The notes beneath the pieces were generated by a model. That model was given only the letters and a program-made list of their open reading frames with translations. It was not told where the DNA came from and searched no databases. A program made the position numbers and the translations under genes. From NCBI RefSeq assembly GCF_003315205.1, contig NZ_QNRR01000004.1:310001-374000 (forward strand): 64,000 bases of DNA. The letters are read 5' to 3'. Origin of the DNA: Roseimicrobium gellanilyticum (GTDB taxonomy: Bacteria; Verrucomicrobiota; Verrucomicrobiia; Verrucomicrobiales; Verrucomicrobiaceae). Below are positions 27,201-35,377 of the stretch, piece after piece. The stretch's first letter is position 1. Each line of letters opens with the position of its first letter.

Positions 27201-29584
27201 CCACGGTTCGCACTCAAGCGGTGGCGGTAAAGACCAGTATGCGGGGACCCCGCCTTAGTGGAGAAGCTCATGAGCTTGCCCGGAAGTCATACGAAGGTGA
27301 GGTGGCGATGCCGGGGCCCGTTCCGGCACGTCCACCGCATGTGCTTTACCGGGGCTCTAGCACCATGGAGGTCGCCTTCGCTTTTCCTGACGCCGAGACC
27401 GCACGCGCAGCCGGAAGCGACCTGCGTCCCCTGTGGCAGATGTCCCCCGTGCCTGGCCGCGCGGCATCCGGCATCCTATTCCAGGTTCGAACGAAAGAAA
27501 GGGAGGTATATCAGGGTGAGATGCAATTCAGGTTACTCGCGGATCTGGAGCAGCCTGAAGCGGTGGAGGAGGCTCCGTCTGAACCTGTGCCTCCCAAACC
27601 CGTGACCCAGGCACCCGGCGCCCTCCATGCCGAGGAATTGGAAAAGCTACGTTTCAACCTCGCCAAGTGGAGGGAGGAGCGGGAAAACCTGACTCACACC
27701 TTCCTGCCTAAACATCCCAAGATAAGAGAGCTGGAGAATCGCATCCAGGCCACGGAAACCGTCATCGATGCACTCTCGGAGAAAGCGAAGGAGCTTCACG
27801 CTGCTCCAGCCTCGGAGCCGCCTGTTATGGATACCTCTGATGCAGCCCTCCGCGCGCTTGACTGGAAGACATTCGACCAAACGCCCCACCAGTACTGGCG
27901 GCAACTTGCAGATGTGCGACGATATCGCGAGGCGGCAGAGCTCATCGAGCGGTACCTGGCGCTGCATCCCGAACTGGAAACGGAGGCGCAGCAGGTGAAT
28001 GGCGCCAACCTGCATTTTCACGCAGGTCAATGCTATGCCTTTGCTCCTCTGTACACGCAAAAAGCACTGGAGCATCTGCGGAGGTCTTTTCATCGCCCAC
28101 CCTCATCAAGCCACGACAGTCAGATGTGGAACTGCTACGTGAATGCAACGATCTCCTTTCTGGTCCCCGGCGAGGATCGTCTTGGCATGCTCATGTCGTA
28201 CGAGCAAATGGCCAGAAGCTTGGCCTTCAATGATCCCAATCTCATCGCGGTTGAGCGCCTTCTGGGGGGCTTCGGCAAAACCTATGGGAAGGCCTACGAG
28301 TCGGGCGATGGTGAAGACCACAGGAAACTATCCGTGGAATACTTCAATCGTGCCTGGGAGTTGATGGACAGAACTCAATGGTCTCGTGAAGAAGCTGCGG
28401 AAATGCGCTCGTATGCCCATGGCTCGCTCGCGCACTGGCGCCAGAGGGACGACTGCAAGACGAGGAACCTCTCTGTAGGGTACTGGCAACTCTCGCGTGT
28501 CTATGCTCTGCTGGGAGAGTGGTACAGTGCACAAATCTGTGCCCGACTATGTCTCGCGGCCAGCGTACAGGAGCCACCGTTCTATCTTGGTTATGCTTAC
28601 GAGGCTCTGGCTCGGGCCGCCTTGAAAGAAGGGAACATCCAGCGCTTCCGTCAGCACCTCGGTAGTGCCAAGGCACAAGCCGCGCTCGTCACGGATGAGG
28701 GTGAGCGGAAGTTGCTGGAGAAGGATCTCGGGCAGCTCGATGCTACAGCGTCGGCGGAATGGGGCCAGGCATCTGCTCCAGGCGCGCACTCTTCGGGATT
28801 GGCGGTGCCCCCTGGTGATTCTGTCGCGAAACTCGTGACGACCACGCGCACCATCAAGCTCACCTTTGCCACGCCACATTCTCGAGAGGAAATTGAGCGC
28901 TGGCTGAAGAGCATCCTCTCTGGTCCGCAGGAGACCTTCGAGATTTCTTCTGACAAGTATGCCTACACGATCACCGCTGCACCCGATGGGATGCGGCGTG
29001 CCATAGCGTGCCTGAGGGCACTGGACTCGACGGAACCACTCATGCGTCCAAGCGAAGGGAGCGGCACGCATGATCCCAGCTACCTTTGTGATTCGGCCAC
29101 TAATACCGGTCGTGCGTTCATCCATGCATGTGCCTTGCGCGATGTTGAAAGCATGGCTTCCCTCATGGATCCGGCCGCGCTTGGCCGTCTCAAAGATCCC
29201 AAGATTGGCAATCGGCTCACCTTCCTTAGACCTTATCTGCGTCTCGGGCCGGAGGAGCTTTCAAAGATGCGTGCGCAGAGTCCGGGTGAAGTACCCGAGG
29301 ATCTGAGCACTGCGTGGAATGCCCTTGAGAAGGAGGTGCGTGGAGACTGGCCGGGCAAATCTGAAGCGCTGGAGCAACTTGCCCGGCAGTTCTTGCAGCA
29401 TACGCTGGCCTCGTTCAGCCTTTCTTCAACCTCCAGCGATGATCTGGCGGTGGTGAACATCGCTTATGAGCCTCCCGCGTATGGCATAGCGGCTGTTTGC
29501 ATCATGCCTGAGGTTCGTGATCGCGAGCCTCAACGTGGTCGGTATCAGGTCTCCCATTGCATTCCTCAGGGCAACCCACCTTGA
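24281..29584 (+). CDS. Giant Ser/Thr protein kinase with zinc ribbon, membrane segments and TPR-like region
   Basis: The protein is about 1,767 residues from the ATG at 24281 (a GTG directly before it is the other choice). In order: a zinc ribbon (CPHC...CPAC, residues ~22-41); a Pro-rich linker; a complete Hanks-type kinase domain (~80-345) with the Gly loop GRGGMGVVYKARQ, Lys in LVALKLL, HRDIKPENLL, DFGIAK and MAPEQ; then about eight hydrophobic segments between residues ~395 and ~950. Next comes a region with an LTHTFLPKHPKIRELENRIQ coiled coil like that of Wzz/GumC-type chain-length regulators, and then TPR-like helices (YREAAELIERYLALHPELET, YTQKALEHLRRSFHR). The C-terminus has alternating strands and no known domain. 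The kinase motifs look active. It is divergent from an ECF sigma factor and may be its input. Length is far above the usual 400-900 residues. Confidence 0.9.
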   Translation: MSTSDSGPTGPESSSPKPGRNCPHCGAVLPPDAPEGQCPACLLQNLTLEPTLSPTQPAAPPKPPSPPLTPSELAPHFPQLEILECLGRGGMGVVYKARQKSLNRLVALKLLAPEREKDAAFAERFTREAQALALLSHSHIVTVYDFGITSSSQEGVGDGFYYLLMEYVDGVNLRQLLEQRKLTPEEALAIVPPLCDALEYAHERGIVHRDIKPENLLLDRRGQVKIADFGIAKMLGNGAPAHATGSAPVEPAPLPLGVTQPETALGTPAYMAPEQASAPERVDSRADIYSLGVVFYEMLTGELPAKQIEATSSRLKNLHIDVRVDEIVLRALEKKPEMRWQTAAELRTRVEQVSSATSAPPPPLPTNVSDAAPKVRPFHPWMQRFVARSFETRRVLFWWMLVAGTLLTALFMMPVSKHRVDPTPWLQMDPNNRADSKDDWQVKSEFGVPDGWWIQTMRQSTVPVTNADGKVVGRTISQASQVEREVDFFTLSYAMGVVGGSLWILFWCFFSAEQRAGDALPPAQRAFAMAMVDRTSETRILWGHHLLLFLAFVGTSVTLSGHMTAFMMLLLGDGPNPALNAFFTTFILSFVVMKGMGSEIARKSPAAPGGAPAVSAAALHARSCGPVAAAAGFVAAFVVPFLFYWLREVMSGHVRDRVLISVFLVTWGVSTVAAHWVLSRRKLSEASTRRWLRVISVCGWLVSLPMVGFAVFIYLAVAGESSFNWEPSPTEAFITPAICLGAFLLPLASWHLWRVSGPRPGVDRGARRSPRHVALGIFMLLAAVVAPLAYAASHAIEKAQDQAAFHRQKSMLQQRAILDEANLDALQQSARDLEAQLAQTSDAIAKARLQSDLERVQSAVITVQNSRQAATAELRDQLPPRLPQFMGFGLTYIVLGSSACVAGALLMFRRRGMDGGPSFILPILLVVTVGYVVFAVSQLFRTASSHSARGAVVEVPFEYNHRVRGNVLVVTLTATVRTQAVAVKTSMRGPRLSGEAHELARKSYEGEVAMPGPVPARPPHVLYRGSSTMEVAFAFPDAETARAAGSDLRPLWQMSPVPGRAASGILFQVRTKEREVYQGEMQFRLLADLEQPEAVEEAPSEPVPPKPVTQAPGALHAEELEKLRFNLAKWREERENLTHTFLPKHPKIRELENRIQATETVIDALSEKAKELHAAPASEPPVMDTSDAALRALDWKTFDQTPHQYWRQLADVRRYREAAELIERYLALHPELETEAQQVNGANLHFHAGQCYAFAPLYTQKALEHLRRSFHRPPSSSHDSQMWNCYVNATISFLVPGEDRLGMLMSYEQMARSLAFNDPNLIAVERLLGGFGKTYGKAYESGDGEDHRKLSVEYFNRAWELMDRTQWSREEAAEMRSYAHGSLAHWRQRDDCKTRNLSVGYWQLSRVYALLGEWYSAQICARLCLAASVQEPPFYLGYAYEALARAALKEGNIQRFRQHLGSAKAQAALVTDEGERKLLEKDLGQLDATASAEWGQASAPGAHSSGLAVPPGDSVAKLVTTTRTIKLTFATPHSREEIERWLKSILSGPQETFEISSDKYAYTITAAPDGMRRAIACLRALDSTEPLMRPSEGSGTHDPSYLCDSATNTGRAFIHACALRDVESMASLMDPAALGRLKDPKIGNRLTFLRPYLRLGPEELSKMRAQSPGEVPEDLSTAWNALEKEVRGDWPGKSEALEQLARQFLQHTLASFSLSSTSSDDLAVVNIAYEPPAYGIAAVCIMPEVRDREPQRGRYQVSHCIPQGNPP

Positions 29585-29837
29585 AGCTGAAGACCGGGCT
29601 GGTGAGTGGCTTCAGGGGGATGTCGAGCTGCGCGATCTTCTGCGAAACGAGGGGAGAGTGGTGGTCAATTCACCCTGAATTGCCAATTCTCGACTGGACA
29701 CGATTTCCACGTCGCCCACGTAACCTTTCCGAAGAAGTGCCGCATTACTCCAGCAGGGAGTCCGGTTCTGGACAGGCTTCCCTTTTTGCACGAGTCTTAT
29801 CCAGTCTGGAGTCTGAATTGTTCCCCCAACTCTTGTC

Positions 29838-30560
29838 ATGCCGGAAGAACAAGATACCAACGCGCCCGAGATGCCGTCGTCTTTGGGGCTGGATGGCCAA
29901 TCACCCGGCAAGATGAAGGTGCGTGATGTGCTTGCCCAATCGGGTGAGTTGAGCTCGATGTTTGGTCAAGGCCAGGGACAGGGGCAAGGACAGGGAAATG
30001 ATGCATTCAAGACGGCGTCCCAGGGATTGGGAGACATGGCCAATGGGCCCGAGGGCGCGGGCCAGGGAGCGGCGAAGTTTACCAACATGATGGGTTCTGG
30101 AATTCAGGACATCACGGGGGGCGACGAAGGCGGTGGTGACACTGACATCGGTCAGCAGTTGGAAGGGATGGGACAGCAAATGGCCGAAGTGGGGCAGGAG
30201 ATTGCGGATGTCGCGATCGAAGTTGGTAAACAGGTGATCGAGACCGGAGTAAAAGCAGCGACCATGGTGGCGGGTGCTGCCGTGGGCATGCCGGGAGTTG
30301 GCGGCGGTGGGATGTCCATGGGAGGAGGTGGTGGAGGCATTGGCATGGGCGGCGGAGGCGGAGGTGGACTTGGTGGTCTCGCAGATTTGGGAGGGCAGAG
30401 CGGCGGAGAACCTGATGCCGGAATCGCGGACGTAATCCGGACGGTCAGCGGCAAGGACGACAAGGAACACAAGCTGACGGTGCGTCAGGCCACTGGACTC
30501 TCCCTGCCGCAGCAGGGCATGGGAATTGATGGTCCGAAGCAGGGCATCAAGATGCGATGA
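29838..30560 (+). CDS. Gly/Gln/Met-rich low-complexity protein
   Basis: The protein is 240 residues. It begins MPEEQDTNAPEMPSSLGLDG and soon becomes repetitive: a GQ run (FGQGQGQGQGQGNDAF), a central amphipathic stretch (QQLEGMGQQMAEVGQEIADV, IEVGKQVIETGVKAATMVAG), then a Gly/Met tract (SMGGGGGGIGMGGGGGGGLG). It ends in a short basic segment. No signal peptide or family is recognised. It may be a scaffold or surface protein, or the frame may partly be an artefact of the G-rich sequence; third-position bias and the ATG spacing favour a real gene. It sits between the giant kinase (plus) and the hybrid histidine kinase (minus). Confidence 0.6.
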   Translation: MPEEQDTNAPEMPSSLGLDGQSPGKMKVRDVLAQSGELSSMFGQGQGQGQGQGNDAFKTASQGLGDMANGPEGAGQGAAKFTNMMGSGIQDITGGDEGGGDTDIGQQLEGMGQQMAEVGQEIADVAIEVGKQVIETGVKAATMVAGAAVGMPGVGGGGMSMGGGGGGIGMGGGGGGGLGGLADLGGQSGGEPDAGIADVIRTVSGKDDKEHKLTVRQATGLSLPQQGMGIDGPKQGIKMR

Positions 30561-30600
30561 CCCCTGCGTGACCTTGAGTCGCCTACATGGATCCTTTCAC

Positions 30601-33600
30601 TCACATCAGCCGATCATGCGCTGCCAGCAGGGCTTGATCCAGTGACTGCACACTGATGGGTTTCGTGAGGTGCGCCATGAAGCCGGCGGCTTGTGTGCGA
30701 GCGATGTCCTCGCTCATGCCGTAGCCCGTGAGAGCGATGCCGCGCAGCTTGTAGCGGCTGCGGAGTTCCCGCATGAGATCATTTCCGGTGCCGTCAGGAA
30801 GACCAATGTCGGACATTACCAGGTCAAAGGTGTTTTTCTCCGCTGCAGCGAGGGCTTCGGCAACGGTGCCTGCCGTAGTCACCACATGCTTCCTGCGCTT
30901 CAGCAGCTGGGCGAGCGCCACACGCGTGGGCTCGTGATCTTCCACCAGTAGAATACGCAGGTTGGAGGGCAACTCGTCGTCCTCCACGAGGATCACTGGC
31001 ACCGCTTCGCGGAATTCCGGTGGCAGTGTGACTCGGCCGGAGGCCGACATCTTGGAGGTAGCGAGCCGGATGGTGATGGTGGTGCCACTGTTGCGTCCGG
31101 CGCTGTTGGCCCGGATGGAGCCTGCATGCATCTCCACCAGCATGCGGGAGATGGCGAGTCCGAGTCCGAGTCCGCCGAAGCGATGGGAACCGCCGCCACC
31201 TGCGTGCTCGCCTTGTGTGAAGTAGTCAAACACCCGCGCGAGTTCTTCCCCGGTCATTCCAATCCCGCTGTCCGTGAGGTCGATGATGAGGTCATTGTCC
31301 GGACCACTGTTTCGCGTGGAAAGCGTGATGTTGCCTCCTGAGGGCGTGAACTTCACCGCGTTCTTGAGGATGTTCCAGAATACTTGCTGGAGGCGGACGG
31401 CATCTCCCCACACCTGATGCTCTTGAGCGGCGAGACGCAGGGTGAGCGCGATGGATTTTTGATCCATCTCCATGTTCACGGTGGAGACGGCGTCGCGCAG
31501 GATTTCATGGGCGTCACGCAACCCCATGTCGAGCGGCATCTTTCCACGGGTGATGAGGGTGAGGTCGAGCAGGTCGTCGATGAGCCGTGCCTCCAGCATC
31601 ACATTCTTCGCAATGGTATCGAAGTCCTCCCGCGCTTCCTTGGGGAAGGCGGAGTTCCGCGCGGCTTCTGTGGCCAGCAATAGCACCGGATTCAGGGGCG
31701 TGCGCAGCTCGTGCGAGAGGGAGGCGAGGAAATCATCCTTCGCCTGGCTGGCACGCTCCGCGCCATCGCGAGCCTGCACCAGCGCGGTCCTGGCTTCATT
31801 GAGTTCTGTGATGTCACGTCCTTCCACCAGAATGAACGCGAGCTTTCCGGCATCTGTGACGGGGGTTACGTGCACATCAGCCCAGCGCTTGCTGCCTTCA
31901 CCGGCGAAGTACATGGTTTCAAAATGGGAGGGCTTTCCACGCACGGCACCCTCAATGGCGGTGCGGATGCGCGCCTGCACCTGGGCGTCTTGATTCCACC
32001 AGGAGGTCTCCCAATAGGGCCTGCCTTTCTCTTCGTTCAGCCGGACCTTGGCTGCGGTCAGGGCGGCATCATTGCTGTCCAGCAGCACGCCATCGGGACC
32101 GACGATGCCGATGAGTGTGGACGCCTGGCTGAAAATCGCGCGCAGGCGGAGCTCATTGCTGCGCAGAGCCTCCTCGGCGCGCTTGCGCGCGGTGATGTCC
32201 ACGAGCACACCGGGGAAACGCACGGCGTGCCCCTCCTCATCCCGCTGCACCCGGCCACGAGCAGTCACCCAGCGGATGCTGCTGTCAGGCATGACAAGCC
32301 GCAGGTCGCATTCGAAGCCGGGACGCCCTCCCGAGAGCGCCGAGGTTATGTCCTGCTGCACACGCATGCGGTCATCTGGGTGCACCTGCTGCATGTAGTC
32401 ATCCACGGTGGTGGGGTGGCCGGACTCCATCATGGGGAAGAGCTGGGCCAGCTTCCGATCTGCGGTAACCTCGTTCTTTTCAATGTCCCAGGTCCAGGTG
32501 CCGATTTCAGCGGCGCTCAGAGTCGCTTCCAGGCGGTCGCGTGTGTCGTGCAGGGCCTCCTCCGTGGCGCGACGCTGGGTGATGTCACGCAGATAGATGG
32601 AGAGCATCCCTGGCGAGGGAAAGGCGCGCACCTCCATGATGATATGCAGGGGATCATAATACACCTCAAAGGAGTCAGGCTCCTGAGAGCGCATCGCATG
32701 GCGATAGCGATCGCCTGCCTCAGACTCGGCCAGCCCGGGAACGTGCTCCCACAGATTCTGCCCCACGAGATCCTGGGAGGCATCTACGAATGGCTCCACC
32801 ATCTTGCGATAGCGGCTGTTTGCATAGGTGATGCGCCAGGTGTGGTCCACTGCGATGAAGGCATCACTCGTGCTTTCGAGAATGCTCTCCACCCGGGCGG
32901 CATTTTCCCGACGCAGCCGGACGAGGCGCAGGTTGGCCGCCACGCGGGCCAGCAGCTCCCGCGCACTGAAGGGTTTCACCAGGTAGTCGTCCGCACCGGC
33001 ATCGATACCCTCGATGCGAGCCTCTTCACCGGCCCGCGCGGAAAGCATGATGATGGGGATGTCCCTGGTCAGGGGATCGGCACGTAACTCGCGCAACAGT
33101 CCGAAGCCATCGAGCTCGGGCATCATGATGTCGGTGAGCACCAGATCCGTGGGTTCGCTCTGGACGGCATTGAGCGCGTCCATGCCGTTTCCCACCGTAG
33201 TCACACGATAGGAGGGCGAGAGGAGCTGTCGCAGGTAGTCGCGCATGTCCGCATTGTCATCCGCGACCACCACGCGGGGCATGTCTCCAGCTTCTTCCGT
33301 TTTTGGGGGTGATGCAGACAGCGGCACATCATCCAGAGGATGCTCTGCAACGCCGGTGTCTGCCCAGCGCATGGCCTCTTTTACAAAGGCGTCCGCATGC
33401 AGCGACATGGGAGAGCTGCGTCCCAGGCCAATGCGGTCTGCGGGCAGATGCGCATGCCCGAGGGGAATCTTTACTTCAAAGGTGCTGCCCTCACCGGGCT
33501 CGCTCGCTGCCGTGATGCTGCCCCCGTGCTGTTTCACCAACTCCTGCACCAGTGAGAGGCCGATGCCGCTGCCCTCGTGCGTACGGGAGCGTGAGCCCGC

Positions 33601-35181
33601 CACGCGAAAGAACCGCTCAAAGAGACGGGGCATCACCTCCGGTGCGATGCCGATGCCGCTATCCTTCACGGAAAGGCAGGCCATGCCGGAATTCTCCCGC
33701 AAAGAAACCTGGATGCTGCCTTCGAAGGTGTGCTTGTACGCGTTTGAAAGCAGATTGAGCACAATCTTCTCCCACATCTCACGGTCCACATACGCTGGCG
33801 CTGAGAGGGAAGGGCAGTCCACGCTCAGCGTCATGCCCGCCTTCTCCACAGCAGAGCGGAAGGCGCTGGCGAGTTCCGCGGTGAGCGTGGCCAGATCCAG
33901 CGGCTCGTACTGGGCCTTCATGCGGCCGGCCTCGATGCGTGAGAAGTCCAGCAGGGCATTCACCAGTTTCAGCAGGCGCAGACCATTGCGATGCACCACC
34001 TGCAGTTCCTCCCGCACCGGTGCGTCCATGCTGGCCTCCGGCTGCCGCAGGGCATCCTCCAGCGGACCGAGCATGAGGGTGAGCGGCGTGCGGAACTCGT
34101 GGCTTACATTGCTGAAGAAGGCGGTCTTTGCGCGGTCGATTTCCGCCAAAGCTTCCGCACGGCGTTTTTCCTCCTCATAGCCAAGGGCGCTCGCGAAGCT
34201 GGCGGAGATCTGCCCGGCGACCAGAGAGATGAATCCTTCATACTCCGAGTCGTACTGGCGGTAGGGACTGAGACCGACGACAAGCACGCCGTTGAACCCT
34301 GAATCACCCGCGATGGAAATCGGCAGCACCGCAGCCTGCCTGGGGGGTGCGTCCCAATCACCGGTTGGCAACGTTCCGAAGTCGGTGGAGAGGTCCACGA
34401 GACGAGGCTGATGCTGGGTGAGTACTTCGGAGAATGGCCACCGGGATGGCGACTCCAGAGGCACTGTCGCTGGAGCGGCCTCATGCCCGGCTGCAATGCC
34501 GGAGGTGCCTGCCAGGGTGACAGAGGTATTGCTGCCATCCGCCAGATAGATCATGGCAAAGGGCAGGTCCCGGCGATTAGATTTCAGCGCGCCTACGCTC
34601 TGGGTGCAGGCACTTTGCACGGTGCGCGCATCCAACGTGGACGTGGCCAGCTCGCGTAACAAAGTAAGCTGCCGCTCTCCGATGATGCGCTGAGTGTCAT
34701 CCGTATTCGTGCAGATGATGCCACCGGCTCCGCCCTGGTCATTGGGAACCGGACTGTAGGAGAAGGTATAGTAGGTCTCTTCCTGATAGCCGTAGCGCTC
34801 CATGATGAGGAGCAGCGCCTCATCGTAGGTACCTTCATTTTTCAGCATCGCGGACTCGGCGCGGGGCTGCACGGCGTCCCAGATTTCGCGCCAGACGACG
34901 GAGGCGGGCTGGCCGAGTGCCTCCGGATGCTTGCCTCCCACGATGCTCTTGTATGCGTCGTTGTAGAGATTGATGAGTTGCTCTCCCCACCATACAAACA
35001 TGGGCTGGCGGCAGGTGAGCAGGATGCGCACACAGGTCTTCAGGCTCTGCGGCCACTGCTCCACCGGACCCAGTGGTGAGGTGCTCCAGTCGATTTCGCG
35101 CATGCGCGCTCCCATTTCACCCCCGCCCGCAAGGACGTCCTGCGAGGAGGAAATGGTGGGAGATGATTCAAGCTCTAACAT
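30601..35181 (-). CDS. Hybrid sensor histidine kinase with two kinase cores and two receivers
   Basis: The protein is 1,526 residues. Approximate order: PAS-like input (25-170), GAF-like (190-340), first HisKA (His in FFSNVSHEFRTPLTLMLG), first HATPase (EKIVLNLLSNAYKHT, GSGIGLSLVQELV), receiver 1 (VVVADDNADMRDYLRQ, phospho-Asp in LVLTDIMMPELDG, Lys in DDYLVKPFS), three PAS domains (~790-1170), second HisKA (FLASLSHELRTPLNPVLL), second HATPase, and receiver 2 (ILLVEDHEPTRVALAQ, DLVMSDIGLPDGTG, HLTKPISV). No membrane segment is evident, so it is likely soluble. Both His, both Asp and both HATPase N boxes look intact. No HPt domain is seen, so an outside phosphotransfer partner would be needed. 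Confidence 0.93.
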   Translation of the reverse strand: MLELESSPTISSSQDVLAGGGEMGARMREIDWSTSPLGPVEQWPQSLKTCVRILLTCRQPMFVWWGEQLINLYNDAYKSIVGGKHPEALGQPASVVWREIWDAVQPRAESAMLKNEGTYDEALLLIMERYGYQEETYYTFSYSPVPNDQGGAGGIICTNTDDTQRIIGERQLTLLRELATSTLDARTVQSACTQSVGALKSNRRDLPFAMIYLADGSNTSVTLAGTSGIAAGHEAAPATVPLESPSRWPFSEVLTQHQPRLVDLSTDFGTLPTGDWDAPPRQAAVLPISIAGDSGFNGVLVVGLSPYRQYDSEYEGFISLVAGQISASFASALGYEEEKRRAEALAEIDRAKTAFFSNVSHEFRTPLTLMLGPLEDALRQPEASMDAPVREELQVVHRNGLRLLKLVNALLDFSRIEAGRMKAQYEPLDLATLTAELASAFRSAVEKAGMTLSVDCPSLSAPAYVDREMWEKIVLNLLSNAYKHTFEGSIQVSLRENSGMACLSVKDSGIGIAPEVMPRLFERFFRVAGSRSRTHEGSGIGLSLVQELVKQHGGSITAASEPGEGSTFEVKIPLGHAHLPADRIGLGRSSPMSLHADAFVKEAMRWADTGVAEHPLDDVPLSASPPKTEEAGDMPRVVVADDNADMRDYLRQLLSPSYRVTTVGNGMDALNAVQSEPTDLVLTDIMMPELDGFGLLRELRADPLTRDIPIIMLSARAGEEARIEGIDAGADDYLVKPFSARELLARVAANLRLVRLRRENAARVESILESTSDAFIAVDHTWRITYANSRYRKMVEPFVDASQDLVGQNLWEHVPGLAESEAGDRYRHAMRSQEPDSFEVYYDPLHIIMEVRAFPSPGMLSIYLRDITQRRATEEALHDTRDRLEATLSAAEIGTWTWDIEKNEVTADRKLAQLFPMMESGHPTTVDDYMQQVHPDDRMRVQQDITSALSGGRPGFECDLRLVMPDSSIRWVTARGRVQRDEEGHAVRFPGVLVDITARKRAEEALRSNELRLRAIFSQASTLIGIVGPDGVLLDSNDAALTAAKVRLNEEKGRPYWETSWWNQDAQVQARIRTAIEGAVRGKPSHFETMYFAGEGSKRWADVHVTPVTDAGKLAFILVEGRDITELNEARTALVQARDGAERASQAKDDFLASLSHELRTPLNPVLLLATEAARNSAFPKEAREDFDTIAKNVMLEARLIDDLLDLTLITRGKMPLDMGLRDAHEILRDAVSTVNMEMDQKSIALTLRLAAQEHQVWGDAVRLQQVFWNILKNAVKFTPSGGNITLSTRNSGPDNDLIIDLTDSGIGMTGEELARVFDYFTQGEHAGGGGSHRFGGLGLGLAISRMLVEMHAGSIRANSAGRNSGTTITIRLATSKMSASGRVTLPPEFREAVPVILVEDDELPSNLRILLVEDHEPTRVALAQLLKRRKHVVTTAGTVAEALAAAEKNTFDLVMSDIGLPDGTGNDLMRELRSRYKLRGIALTGYGMSEDIARTQAAGFMAHLTKPISVQSLDQALLAAHDRLM

Positions 35182-35377
35182 GTCCGTGGGGAGACCGGGG
35201 AGTCAGCGTGCTGGACTGCGCCTGAGCGCAGCCTCCGAAGTTATCACCGTTCAAGCTTACGAGGCAAGACAAAGGGCGGATCCCACGATGTGATTTGCAT
35301 CATGAATCAAGGCTCAGGAACAATCCCCAGCCTTGCCTGCCTGCGATCTTGATCTCCCCTGGACGCGAGGCGCCTGA

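Noticed and set aside
31711-33087. A 458-codon plus-strand frame opposite the hybrid histidine kinase
   Set aside because: The opposite strand encodes intact receiver and kinase motifs; the plus-strand product has no recognisable family.
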